Source: ZAX-1 sp046533095 (GTDB lineage Bacteria > Bacillota > Clostridia > Lachnospirales > Lachnospiraceae). Taken from it: 64,000 bases of DNA. The translations under genes were made by a program, and so were the position numbers. Location: contig JAJQRA010000042.1 of NCBI GenBank assembly GCA_046533095.1, forward strand, positions 1-64,000. Reading direction: 5' to 3'. Shown here piece after piece: positions 9,277 to 19,200 of this stretch (its first letter is position 1; the number at the start of each line of letters is the position of its first letter). The notes under the pieces are model-generated. The model saw only the letters and a list, made by a program, of their open reading frames with translations, was not told the DNA's origin and did no database searches.

Positions 9277-10209
9277 ATGAAAAAGAAGAAAATCGTAATT
9301 GCACTGGGGCACGATGCGCTAGGCACAACACTTCCGGAGCAGAAAATAGCGACGAAAAAAACGGCAAAAGCGGTTGCTGATTTTATAGAAGATGATTATC
9401 AAATTGTCATTTCACACAGTAATGGACCGCAGGTATTTATGATACATACTGCGATGGCGGAATTTTACAGGGAACACCTTTTATATACAGCAACGCCAAT
9501 GTCTGTCTGTTCGGCGATGAGCCAAGGATATATTGGATACGATTTACAAAATGCAATACGCAGTGAACTTTTAAACAGGGGGATCTATAAAACCGTATCT
9601 ACGGTTTTAACGCAGGTATGTGTTGACCCATATGATGAGGCATTTTACCACCCTACGAAAATAATAGGTCGTATCATGACCAAAGAGGAGGCGATGGAAG
9701 AAGAGAAAAAAGGCAATTATGTTGTGGAAACGAAAGATGGGTACCGCAGAATTGTTGCAGCGCCAAAACCGATGGATATTGTTGAAATTGATGCCGTACG
9801 TACCTTGTTAAATGCAGACCAGATTGTGGTTGCATGTGGCGGTGGGGGAATACCGGTATTGCCTCAGGGCAATTTTCTAAAAGGCGCAAGCGCCGTGATT
9901 GAAAAAGACTTTGCGGCAGGAAAATTGGCACAGCTTTTAGATGCCGATATGCTGGTAATATTGACAAGCGTAGAGAAAGTATATTTAAATTATGAAACGG
10001 ATACACAACAGCCGCTTGATTCTATTGCAATCGCGCAGGCAAAGGAATATATACAGCAGAAACAGTTTGGTGCAGGGACGATGCTGCCTAAAATAGAGGC
10101 AGCAATCGATTTTATTGGAAACTCCACAGAAAAAACTGTCTTAATCACGAAATTAGATAAGGCAATGGAAGGTATAAAGGGAAAAACGGGAACAATGATA
10201 CACCAATAA
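9277..10209 (+). CDS. arcC: Carbamate kinase
   Basis: 310 residues from the ATG at 9277, which follows AAAGGAGG; the frame is open from 9256. Carbamate kinase converts carbamoyl phosphate and ADP to carbamate, ammonia and ATP, the ATP-yielding last step of arginine deiminase or agmatine/allantoin fermentation. The N-terminal ALGHDAL block corresponds to the family's usual ALGGNAL, and ACGGGGIPV is the nucleotide-binding block. Position 4 of the first block is His-Asp rather than Gly-Asn, a small deviation. The usual partner arcA/argF genes are not adjacent, so it may serve another pathway here. Length is normal for the family. Confidence 0.9.
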   Translation: MKKKKIVIALGHDALGTTLPEQKIATKKTAKAVADFIEDDYQIVISHSNGPQVFMIHTAMAEFYREHLLYTATPMSVCSAMSQGYIGYDLQNAIRSELLNRGIYKTVSTVLTQVCVDPYDEAFYHPTKIIGRIMTKEEAMEEEKKGNYVVETKDGYRRIVAAPKPMDIVEIDAVRTLLNADQIVVACGGGGIPVLPQGNFLKGASAVIEKDFAAGKLAQLLDADMLVILTSVEKVYLNYETDTQQPLDSIAIAQAKEYIQQKQFGAGTMLPKIEAAIDFIGNSTEKTVLITKLDKAMEGIKGKTGTMIHQ

Positions 10210-10277
10210 AAACAGACAGAGGCACTGTGAAAGCGAACAATGAAGTCAAATATTCAATGTGAATGGAGAAAATGAAT

Positions 10278-12086
10278 ATGAAAAATAATAGAAAAACAAA
10301 AATCATATGTACGTTAGGACCGGCTACCGACAAAGAAGATGTATTAAAAGAACTTATGCTGGAGGGAATGAATGTTGCCAGATTAAATTTTTCCCATGGC
10401 AATTATGAAGAGCAGGAAAGACGTTTTTTGCAGGTGAGAAAATTAGAAGAGGAACTAGGGCTTCCGGTTGCAACCTTATTAGATACAAAAGGGCCGGAAA
10501 TCCGTATCAGGGATTTTAAAGACGGCAAAATCACGTTACACCAGGGGCAAACATTTACCCTGACAACTGATGAAATAGTAGGAGATGAAACCAAAGTTTC
10601 CGTATCTTATCCGGAGCTAATTAATGATGTTAAAGTCGGATCTAAAATATTAATTGATGATGGCTTGGTGGAAATGGAAGTTGTAAAACTTGTCGATCAT
10701 GATATTATCTGCAAAGTAGAAAACGAAGGGGCTATTTCCAATAAAAAAGGAGTCAATGTACCAAATGTACATCTTTCTATGCCCTACATCAGCCAGAAAG
10801 ACTACGATGATATTGTCTTTGCAATTGACCATGATTTTGAGTTTATTGCCGCTTCCTTCGTCCGTTCAGCAGATGATGTTTTGGCAATCCACAAAATATT
10901 AGAAGAAAAGGATTGTCATGATATTCGCATTATTTCAAAGATTGAAAATATGCAAGGTGTGGATAATATTGACGAAATCATTCGTGTTTCCGATGGCATT
11001 ATGGTAGCAAGGGGGGATATGGGTGTTGAAATTCCGTTAGAAGACGTCCCTGTTATACAAAAGATGATTATTAAAAAAGCAAGCAATGCGGGGAAACCGG
11101 TCATTACCGCAACACAGATGTTGGATTCCATGATGAAAAATCCACGTCCAACCAGAGCGGAAGCGACCGATGTTGCGAACGCTATCTATGATGGGACAAG
11201 TGCAACCATGCTTTCCGGGGAAACGGCGGCGGGACTGTATCCGGTGGAAGCATTAAAGACAATGGTAAAAATTGCAGTGCGGACCGAACAGGATATCAAC
11301 TATACAGCGCGGTTTAAACAGCGTGAGAGCCTAAGCAACCCGGATATTACAAATGCAATTTCCCATGCCACCTGTACGACTGCAAGTGATTTAAATGCCG
11401 CGGCCATCATTACGGTAAGCTCATCTGGGCGTACGGCTCAAATGGTTTCAAAATACCGTCCAAACTGTTTAATCATAGGCTGTGGCATGTCAATGAAAGT
11501 ATGCCGCCAGTTGAGCCTTTCGTGGGGTGTAACGCCACTGCGCCTAGAACGAAAAGACAATGCTGATGATCTGTTTGAACATGCAGTAGATGAGGCGGAA
11601 AAAGCAGGACTTGTATCAATGGGAGATATTACTGTTATTACAGCAGGTGTACCGCTTGGAGTAAGTGGAACAACGAATCTGATTAAAGTGCATGTTGCAG
11701 GGCACATACTCATAAATGGAACAGGTGTTGGAAAGAAGAAAGTAGCTGCAAACTTATGCGTCTGCGAATCGGTGGAAGAACTAAAACAGGCATTTAATAA
11801 TGGAGACATAATTGTAGCAAAAGAAACACATAATGATATGATGGAACAAATAAAAGAAGCTTCTGGATTGATTGTGGAGGCGAGTGGGATGGAAAGCCAT
11901 GCGGCTATTGTTGGATTAAGCCGTGATATTCCGGTGTTGCTGGATGCTAAGAATGCAACACGGATTTTAAAATCCGGCGCACACGTAAACCTAGATGCAA
12001 GAAGCGGAATTGTGTCAGTGACTGCAACCGATAGGCAGAATGCAAAAAAGGTCACCAAGGCACCAAAGGAAGGAACTCAAAAATAG
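10278..12086 (+). CDS. pyk: Pyruvate kinase with C-terminal extra domain
   Basis: About 602 residues from the ATG at 10278 (GGAGA 8 nt upstream; ATGs at 10263 and 10272 are alternatives). Makes pyruvate and ATP from phosphoenolpyruvate. ICTLGPAT is near the N-terminus, the active-site block ends in MVARGDMGVEIP, and the allosteric C-domain follows. Residues from about 490 form the extra phosphohistidine-like domain (SGIVSVTATD end, ESHAAIVGLSRDIPVL core) known in Bacillus and Geobacillus pyruvate kinases. All catalytic blocks look intact. Followed 12 bp later by a membrane-protein gene. Confidence 0.95.
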   Translation: MKNNRKTKIICTLGPATDKEDVLKELMLEGMNVARLNFSHGNYEEQERRFLQVRKLEEELGLPVATLLDTKGPEIRIRDFKDGKITLHQGQTFTLTTDEIVGDETKVSVSYPELINDVKVGSKILIDDGLVEMEVVKLVDHDIICKVENEGAISNKKGVNVPNVHLSMPYISQKDYDDIVFAIDHDFEFIAASFVRSADDVLAIHKILEEKDCHDIRIISKIENMQGVDNIDEIIRVSDGIMVARGDMGVEIPLEDVPVIQKMIIKKASNAGKPVITATQMLDSMMKNPRPTRAEATDVANAIYDGTSATMLSGETAAGLYPVEALKTMVKIAVRTEQDINYTARFKQRESLSNPDITNAISHATCTTASDLNAAAIITVSSSGRTAQMVSKYRPNCLIIGCGMSMKVCRQLSLSWGVTPLRLERKDNADDLFEHAVDEAEKAGLVSMGDITVITAGVPLGVSGTTNLIKVHVAGHILINGTGVGKKKVAANLCVCESVEELKQAFNNGDIIVAKETHNDMMEQIKEASGLIVEASGMESHAAIVGLSRDIPVLLDAKNATRILKSGAHVNLDARSGIVSVTATDRQNAKKVTKAPKEGTQK

Positions 12087-12098
12087 GAGGATTGTTGC

Positions 12099-13604
12099 TT
12101 GAAAGTAGTACGTAGAGATAATCCTTATAAAAAGTGGGGAATTGTACTGACTGTGATTTATGCAGGGATCGCCTATGTGCTTTGCACGTTTATACAAAGG
12201 GTAGAAGGAGATGATATCTACTTTTATGATATGGCACATAGGCTAGGTTTTTTTGCATATTTAAAGACGCGATATACCACATGGGAGGGGAGGATAACCT
12301 CGGAGGCAATGACCTACATTACCGCCTATTTTGGGCAATCGTTCTGGGAAATTGCAAATGCGATTATGCTCACCTTATTGCCATGTGGGATTTTTTGCTT
12401 GGCAATAAAAATGTTGCCGGAATTGCCACCTCTGAAACGGTTTTATATATTTATTGCTACGTTTATAGGAATATCTTTGATGCATATGGAAGTAGTCGGA
12501 TATTCCATGTTTTGGATTACCGGCTCTACCTTTTACCTATGGTCGACTGTTGCGGGAATTTGGGCACTTATGCCCTTTGCAGATTTAGTATTTTGCCCAC
12601 AAGGAAATGCAGGGCAAAAGCAAAGTAGAAGCTTCTTCTATGCAATCCCCTGTGGGTTTATTGCATCAATGGGATTAGAGCAGATTGCAGCAGTCGTTAT
12701 CACGTTTGGGAGTTTGGCAATCGGCTGGTACTATAAAAAAACAAAAAAAATTGCATGGCTGCATTTACTTCTTGTGGCAATTATGGTGGCAGGTCTTATC
12801 CTGCTCTTTATTTCCCCCGGAACATCAATCAGGAAGCAATCAGAAATTTTGACATGGTTGCCCCAATTTCTAACAATGTCTGTAGGCCACCGCATTTTTA
12901 TCACAGTTCAATGGCTTCTTAGCGGATTTGCGAATGAAAGTAAAATGTATTTTTGTATTTTGTGGATTTTGCTGTCGTATCATCTATTGTTTGAGCGGGA
13001 AGGCTTTAGATGGGAGAATCGAAATCTTGCTGGAAAGCCTACCAAGTATTTCGGAGCAACACGGGTATTTGGGATAGAGAATCAAAATCTTGCCGGGAAA
13101 TTTATCAAGCCTTTCGGAGTGTTGGCACTGATCTTTGCAATTGTGGCATTGCTGCCACATGCCGGAATCACCATTTTCTCCGAGATGGGCATGGGAATTG
13201 ATGATGTTGGGTTAAAAGTGACGCAAGTAGCAGTACCGGCTGATTTGACAGGGCAAAATAAGTTGGCTATGGTTTGGTGGATGGTGGCCTTTCTACTGAC
13301 GCTGTGTATGCTGTGGTGTGCGATAGGAGACCTGCTGAATAAAATAGTTGCACAGCTGATTTTGCTTGCTGCACTTTTTAGTAGTGCACTTATGTTTTTT
13401 TCCCCAACGATCTATGCTTCCGGCAATCGAGTTCTATTTGTAACAGGGGTACTGCTTTGGATTCTAAGTGTTTGGCTGTTTGGGCGGGTAAAGGGACAAG
13501 TGGCGAATAAATGGCTGACTCTTTTGCTTGCTGTTGCCGGAGTCGTTAATTTTTGCAGTAAAATCCCTCGCACACTATATGCCAACATTTTTGAATTGAT
13601 ATAA
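12099..13604 (+). CDS. DUF6056-like polytopic membrane protein
   Basis: 501 residues from the TTG at 12099, placed by GGAGG at 12086-12090. Roughly ten to twelve hydrophobic segments, with the conserved early block around GDDIYFYDMAHR and a WEGR motif in the first external loop, as in DUF6056-type membrane proteins whose fold resembles GT-C glycosyltransferases. Function unknown; a cell-envelope role is plausible. A paralogue follows at 13740. This copy has an in-frame 63-bp duplication (13014 and 13077) repeating an ENxNLAGK segment in a cytoplasmic loop. Confidence 0.7.
   Translation: MKVVRRDNPYKKWGIVLTVIYAGIAYVLCTFIQRVEGDDIYFYDMAHRLGFFAYLKTRYTTWEGRITSEAMTYITAYFGQSFWEIANAIMLTLLPCGIFCLAIKMLPELPPLKRFYIFIATFIGISLMHMEVVGYSMFWITGSTFYLWSTVAGIWALMPFADLVFCPQGNAGQKQSRSFFYAIPCGFIASMGLEQIAAVVITFGSLAIGWYYKKTKKIAWLHLLLVAIMVAGLILLFISPGTSIRKQSEILTWLPQFLTMSVGHRIFITVQWLLSGFANESKMYFCILWILLSYHLLFEREGFRWENRNLAGKPTKYFGATRVFGIENQNLAGKFIKPFGVLALIFAIVALLPHAGITIFSEMGMGIDDVGLKVTQVAVPADLTGQNKLAMVWWMVAFLLTLCMLWCAIGDLLNKIVAQLILLAALFSSALMFFSPTIYASGNRVLFVTGVLLWILSVWLFGRVKGQVANKWLTLLLAVAGVVNFCSKIPRTLYANIFELI
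13014..13119 (+). repeat. In-frame 63-bp internal duplication
   Basis: Two imperfect copies starting at GAGAATC 13014 and 13077, duplicating 21 codons within the DUF6056-like gene. The paralogue at 13740 has a different, non-repeated sequence at this place, so the duplication arose after the paralogues split. Confidence 0.75.
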
Positions 13605-13649
13605 AAGGAATGCAAACTATATCCATTAAGTTTCGAGAATACCTCACGA

Positions 13650-13737
13650 AGTGTTCCATGCGCAAGGAGGGTTATCTGAGTTGGGAAATGTTGAAACGAA
13701 TGCTTTAGGAAGTATTCCATGCGCAGGGAGGGTTATC
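13650..13737 (+). repeat. Duplicated ribosome-binding-site region
   Basis: A 27-bp sequence containing TTCCATGCGCA followed by AGGAGGG or GGGAGGG and GTTATC occurs at 13650-13676 and again at 13711-13737, period 61 bp, 25 of 27 bases identical. The second copy provides the ribosome-binding site of the second DUF6056-like gene; the first serves a 20-codon micro-ORF. Confidence 0.8.
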
Positions 13738-13743
13738 AATTGA
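13681..13743 (+). CDS. Putative coupled leader micro-ORF
   Basis: A TTG at 13681 lies 10 nt after AAGGAGG and opens a 20-codon frame that stops in TGA at 13741-13743, overlapping the TTG start (13740) of the next gene. The geometry is that of a translationally coupled leader peptide, but it may simply be a by-product of the local duplication. No homology can be judged at this length. Confidence 0.3.
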   Translation: MGNVETNALGSIPCAGRVIN

Positions 13744-15239
13744 AGGCATTAAAGGGAGATAATCCTTATAAAAAATGGGAAATTATACTGATTTTTGTTT
13801 TTATAGCCATAGCTTATGTGATCTGTAATTTTATTTTAATGACGGACGGAGATGATGCCTATTTTTATGAAATGGCACATAGCATGGGCTTTTTTGAATA
13901 TTTAAAAATGCGCTATATCACATGGGAAGGTAGGATGACATCGGAGGCAATGACCTACATTTCCTGTTATTTTGGTAAATCTTTTTGGGAAATTGCAAAT
14001 GCTGTTATGCTTGCCTTGCTGCCAATCGGAATCATGCGCTTGGCAAAAAAAATGTTGCCTAAATTATTGCCGCTGAAACAATTTTATTTGTTCCTTGCTA
14101 CGTATGTGGGAATATCTTTTATGGGTATAGACGTGATTGGATATTCTGCGTTCTGGATTACCGGCTCTACGTTTTACTTGTGGTCGGTCGTTGCCGGGCT
14201 TTGGGCAGCTATGCCACTTGCGGATTTGGTATTTTGTCCGCAGGATTTGGCAGGCCAAAGGTCAAATAAAAGTTTTTTGTATGCAATCCCTTGTGGATTT
14301 ATTGCTTCTATGGGATTGGAACAGATTGCGGCAATCGTGATTATGTTTGGCATTTTAGCAATATGCTATCACTATAGGCAAGAAAAAAAGATCGCATGGC
14401 TGCATCTACTCCTCGTAGCGATTATGGTAGCAGGCCTTGCCCTGCTTTTCATTTCTCCTGGAACAGCGGCAAGAAGCCAATCAGAAATTGAAACATGGAT
14501 GCCTCAATTTGTTGCAATGCCGATAGGAAACCACATTTTTATCACTGCCCAATGGCTTCTTGATGGGCTTGCCAATGAAAGCAAAATGTATTTTATTATA
14601 ATATGGGTTTTATTGTCGTATTCACTCTTACACACGCCTAGTAAGGAAGAGTATAGGATGCAGCCCGCCGGTAAAAAGGGTCAAAATTTTGTTGCACCTT
14701 CACAAAAAATAGAAACAATCGTTACAAATAAATTTTCTGGTAAAAGAAGCCTAAATAGATGCTTTGGCATAGTTGTACTGGTATTTGCAGCGGTGGCTTT
14801 TTTGCCTTATTTTGGAATAACCGTTTTATCTGACATGGGTATGGGAACTTTAGATATTACACAACAGGTAGCACAAGTACCGCGACCGGAGGACTTAACA
14901 GAGCAAAATAGGCTGGCCATGGTTTGGTGGTGCGTGGCGCTTTTATTGACAATGTACCTGCTATGGCATACAATGGAAGGGCTTCGTGACAAAATAACCG
15001 CACAATTAATCATGTTAGCGGCAATTGCCAGCAGTGCGCTTATGTTTTTTTCACCGACCATATATGCTTCTGGCGGACGGGTTTTATTTATGATGGAAAT
15101 CATGTTTTGGATCTTAAGTGTGTGGCTGTTTGGAAAAATAAATGGGCAGACAGCAAATAAATTGCTGACAGCCCTATTTGTAATTGCCGGAATCGTTAAT
15201 TTTGGCAGTAGAATTTCTTATATACTTACATTTTTTTAA
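13740..15239 (+). CDS. DUF6056-like polytopic membrane protein, second copy
   Basis: 499 residues from the TTG at 13740, placed by GGGAGGG at 13726-13732; the frame extends to an ATG at 13719 that lies inside the ribosome-binding site. Clearly paralogous to the preceding gene along its whole length, including the GDDAYFYEMAH block, WEGR motif, helix pattern and the conserved FSPTIYASG segment near the C-terminus. The loop that is duplicated in the first copy is replaced here by an unrelated basic linker. Tandem gene duplication is clear; function unknown, envelope-related by topology. Confidence 0.7.
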   Translation: MKALKGDNPYKKWEIILIFVFIAIAYVICNFILMTDGDDAYFYEMAHSMGFFEYLKMRYITWEGRMTSEAMTYISCYFGKSFWEIANAVMLALLPIGIMRLAKKMLPKLLPLKQFYLFLATYVGISFMGIDVIGYSAFWITGSTFYLWSVVAGLWAAMPLADLVFCPQDLAGQRSNKSFLYAIPCGFIASMGLEQIAAIVIMFGILAICYHYRQEKKIAWLHLLLVAIMVAGLALLFISPGTAARSQSEIETWMPQFVAMPIGNHIFITAQWLLDGLANESKMYFIIIWVLLSYSLLHTPSKEEYRMQPAGKKGQNFVAPSQKIETIVTNKFSGKRSLNRCFGIVVLVFAAVAFLPYFGITVLSDMGMGTLDITQQVAQVPRPEDLTEQNRLAMVWWCVALLLTMYLLWHTMEGLRDKITAQLIMLAAIASSALMFFSPTIYASGGRVLFMMEIMFWILSVWLFGKINGQTANKLLTALFVIAGIVNFGSRISYILTFF

Positions 15240-15249
15240 TATCGAATCA

Positions 15250-15345
15250 ATATTGAATCTTGTGTTTATCAAATAGCTTTAAGATTGAACTTTTCGTTTA
15301 TCAAATAGCTTTAATATTGAACCTTTAGTTTGTCAAATAGCTTTA
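15250..15345. repeat. 32-bp tandem repeat at 3' end of cheC
   Basis: About three copies with an exact period of 32 bp, anchored by TATCAAATAGCTTTAA at 15267 and 15299 and TGTCAAATAGCTTTAA at 15331. The last copy encodes the C-terminal residues and stop of cheC on the minus strand, so the other copies are duplicated gene 3' end. Confidence 0.85.
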
Positions 15346-15934
15346 AAAGGGACGGAAGCTCCAATATAAAAATCATACTACAGCGCACTTCTGAATTGGA
15401 AATTTGCAGCTTTTCATCAATATAAAGTACTTGTGGATTTAAGTGGGGTTTTTCGCCTAGCGGAAGGTTTAAAATAGCTTCTAACGTTCCTACATGATGG
15501 GCAGGCGGTCCAATATTAATCATCATTTTTACCATATTAGCAAGTGCATTTACATAGGCTCCGGATGTAATATTTCCTACTTCATGAACGAGGGAGAAGT
15601 CCATTTCAGAAATGGAGTCTAACGAGTCCCTTTCTTGTCCAAAAAATGTATTCGTCAGTTTGTTGAAAAAGTCCTTTTGCACAACCTGAAGAATCATTCC
15701 ACTTAAATCACCGGTTACATCAAGGGTTAATCCAATTGCCAAGTCATCTTTGTCTCCAAGAAACTGATAAACTTTATCCAAATCTACGAGCGTAATGTTG
15801 GGGATTTCTATATCTACGACCGTGTTTAGCATCGTAGCTAATGCTGTAGCGGCGTGTCCTGAACCAATGTTGCCAACTTCTGTCAATACATCCAATTGTT
15901 CTGCATTTAGTTGGGCTAAATTTTCGATAGCCAT
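15311..15934 (-). CDS. cheC: CheC-type CheY-P phosphatase
   Basis: 207 residues with two copies of the CheC signature, EVGNIGSGHAATAL near residue 20 and EVGNITSGAYVNAL near residue 116, each carrying the Glu and Asn used to hydrolyse phosphoryl-CheY. CheC tunes chemotaxis adaptation, usually with CheD. No chemotaxis or flagellar genes are adjacent, so its partner is elsewhere or it acts in another CheY-like pathway. GGAGG lies 7 nt before the ATG. The leader holds a hairpin with AGCTGTTTCGT and ACGAAACAGTT arms at 15967-16014. The 3' end is embedded in a 32-bp tandem repeat. Confidence 0.88.
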   Translation of the reverse strand: MAIENLAQLNAEQLDVLTEVGNIGSGHAATALATMLNTVVDIEIPNITLVDLDKVYQFLGDKDDLAIGLTLDVTGDLSGMILQVVQKDFFNKLTNTFFGQERDSLDSISEMDFSLVHEVGNITSGAYVNALANMVKMMINIGPPAHHVGTLEAILNLPLGEKPHLNPQVLYIDEKLQISNSEVRCSMIFILELPSLLKLFDKLKVQY

Positions 15935-16284
15935 ACGTTTTCCTCCATAAAAATAATATTTTTGATAGCTGTTTCGTGTGTCGTATTTGATATGGTTTGT
16001 ATGACGAAACAGTTATGCTTCTACCATTTTAACACAAAAGGGAAAAAAAGATAACCCTTTTCTTACGATTATGCATACTTCTAAGATTTACCAAGGGACA
16101 ATGGTATAACTTTATAAAAAATTATAATTTAACTTTATAAAAAATTTGTAATTTAAATTTATAAAAAATTTAGAATTTAAACATTGCATTTTTATGCAAA
16201 AGAGAGTAAACTCTTAAAGAATTGACCGACTGGTCGGACAGTGATAGGAAAGATCCGATCAACTAAAATCAAAAGGAGCTTGCC
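15935..16284. other. Divergent promoter region between cheC and RND gene
   Basis: No gene. It holds the cheC leader hairpin (15967-16014), an AT-rich stretch at about 16105-16180 with three imperfect copies of a 22-23-bp unit built on TTTATAAAAAATT, and a TetR-type operator candidate at 16223-16239 ahead of the RND exporter gene. Confidence 0.6.
16222..16239 (+). promoter_or_regulatory. Candidate TetR operator over -35 box
   Basis: CCGAC-TG-GTCGG, an inverted repeat with 5-bp arms at 16226-16237 inside GACCGACTGGTCGGAC. TTGACC at 16222-16227 could be a -35 box overlapped by it. The GACCGNNNGGTC style is common among TetR/AcrR operators, and a TetR gene lies at the end of this operon. Autoregulation of exporter and regulator is an inference. 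Confidence 0.5.
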
Positions 16285-19200
16285 ATGTTAGCAAAATTTA
16301 GCGTAAAAAAGCCATTTACAGTTATTGTAGGTATCGTGCTCGTTGTCGTACTAGGAGTGGTATCTCTAACGCGGATGACAGCAGATTTGCTGCCAAGTAT
16401 GAATCTGCCCTATGCAATTGTTATGACGACTTATCCAGGTGCCAGTCCAGAAGAAGTGGAAGAGCGCGTATCAAAGCCAATTGAAAGTATTATGGCGACA
16501 ATTTCTAATATTAAAAATGTAAGTTCCACGTCTGCGGATAATTATTCATTAGTCATCTTAGAATTTGAGCAGAATGCAAACATGGATTCTGTTACGATAG
16601 AGATAAGAGAGAGCCTTGATCAGCTTACTAGTAATTTCGATGATGCGATCGGGAATCCAATTATTATGAAGCTCAATCCGGATATGCTGCCAATCATGGT
16701 TGCGGCGGCAGATGTAGATGGCATGAGCAGGGCGCAGATTACGGAATATGTACGCGATGAATTGATGCCGGAGATAGAAAGCATTGAGGGCGTTGCATCG
16801 GTTTCTGTTAATGGCGCCATTGAAGAAACGATTGAAGTGGTATTAAACCAGAATAAGATTGATAAAATAAATGAAAAAATAAAGGCTTCCTTGAATACAT
16901 CTTTTGCAGATGCAGAAAGTGAACTCACAGAGGCAAAAGATAAGTTAAGTTCCGGAAAAAATGAATTAAAATCCGGCAAGGAAACGATGGCCAATTCGAT
17001 TAGCAGTGCGCAAAACCAGCTAAATGATAAAAAGATGGAATTGGTATTGACTGAGAATGAATTAAACAGCCAGCTTGCAGATCTAAAGGAAACGAAAACA
17101 AGCGTAGAACAGGGCCTTGCGGGAATGGCAGCCCTAAATGAGGGAGCTACCACTTTGCGAGAAGGGATTGCACAGGCGGAAGCACTAGGATTGCCCGAAG
17201 AGCAGCTTGCATTGATGGGGATCGACTTAAAGGCATTAAAGAAGCAGTATGCGAAATTAGAGGCACAAGCGAAAAAAATCGGCGAGAAGATGGATCAAAA
17301 GGATCTGACTTTAGAAAGCCTCCCACAAGTGATCGAACAGATGCAAGGCAACCTAGGACAGATTGATGGTGGAATCGCTCAAATGGAAGAAGGACTTTTA
17401 AACATAGCAGCTGGAAAAACAACCATAAACGATACGCTTGAAAGTTTGAATAAAAGTCAAATTTTAGGTTCCATTGAAATGGGTAGTGCTTCGGCAGAAC
17501 TTTCTTCTGGTGAAAAGCAGTTAGAAGATGCACAGGAAACCTTTGACAAGGCAAAAGAAGATGCATATGAAGCGGCGTCGCTAGATAATATTTTAACAAT
17601 CGATATGTTAAATGGCATCTTGACTGCACAAAACTTCTCTATGCCGGCGGGCTATGTGGAAGAAAAAGGGGAAGACTACCTTATACGTGTCGGGGATAAA
17701 ATCAAAGATGCCAAAGACCTATCAAAGCTGGTCTTAATGGATATGGACATGGATGGAGTCGATCCAATCAAACTTGCCGATGTTGCCGACGTAGGGACTG
17801 CTGACAATACGGATGAAGTTTACGCTATCGTCAATGGCAATCCAGCTGTCATGCTGACGGTGGAAAAGCAGACCGGCTATGCGACCGGCGATGTAACCGA
17901 TAAGATCAATGCTCGGTTTGCACACTTAACGGATACAAATGAATCGCTGCATACAACTGTTTTAATGGATCAGGGTATCTACATAGATATGATTGTTAAT
18001 TCTGTTTTGCAGAATATACTATACGGTGGGATCCTTGCTGTCCTTATTTTACTACTATTTTTAAAAGATATAAAACCAACGGTTGTAATTGCCTTTTCCA
18101 TTCCAATCAGTGTTGTTTTTGCAATCGTTTTGATGTATTTTAGTGGAATTACGTTAAATGTCATATCCTTATCCGGATTGGCGCTTGGAATCGGTATGCT
18201 GGTAGACAACTCCATTGTGGTAATAGAAAATATCTATCGACTGCGAAATGAGGGCTTTTCTGTTAAAAAAGCATCCATTGAGGGTGCAAAAGAAATGTCC
18301 GGGGCAATCACGGCATCTACGCTTACCACGATCTGCGTATTTCTCCCAATCGTATTTACACAGGGCATGACAAGGCAGCTTTTTGTAGACATGGGATTGA
18401 CCATCGCCTATTCGTTGATAGCCAGCTTAATTATAGCACTTACGTTTGTGCCAATGATGGCAAGCGGTGTATTAAAAAATACAAAAGAGAAAAAACATCC
18501 ATGGTTTGATGTAATAAAAAAGGGATATTCAAAAATTTTGGAAGTTTGCCTGCGCTTTAAAGCGATCGTATTTTTGGTAGTCGTCGTGCTTTTGGTAGGC
18601 AGCATTTATGGTGCACTGTCAAATGGTACGGCATTTATGCCTGCAATGGAAAGCAATCAAATGACGCTTACGTTGACGGCACCGGACGATGCAACCTTTA
18701 AAGAGACGACAGAACTTTCCACAGAGGTAATCGAGCGGATTTCCGATATAGAAGACATTGAAACAATCGGAGCGATGTCCGGTGGTGGCGGATTGATGGG
18801 GCTTGGTCAAAGTTCAAATACAGAAGTTTCGATGTATTTGATTGTAAAAGACAACCCAACGCAAACGGCGGATGAATTAGCGAAAGTAATCATGGACAAG
18901 ACACAGGATATGGAATGTGAGATTTCTGTCAGCACATCGGCGATGGACATGAGTATGTTGGGCGGAAGCGGTGTTTCCATACAAGTAAAAGGCCGGGATT
19001 TAGATAAACTTCAGGTCATTGCAAAGGATATGGCAAACATTTTAGAACAGACAGAGGGAACGATTGACATAAGCGATGGCATTGAAGAAACAACACCGGA
19101 GTACCGCATTGCGGTAAACAAAGAAAAAGCTGCACAGTATCATATGACAGTGGCGCAGGTATTTCAACTTGTTTACAATGAAGTGGCAGATGCAAAAGTG

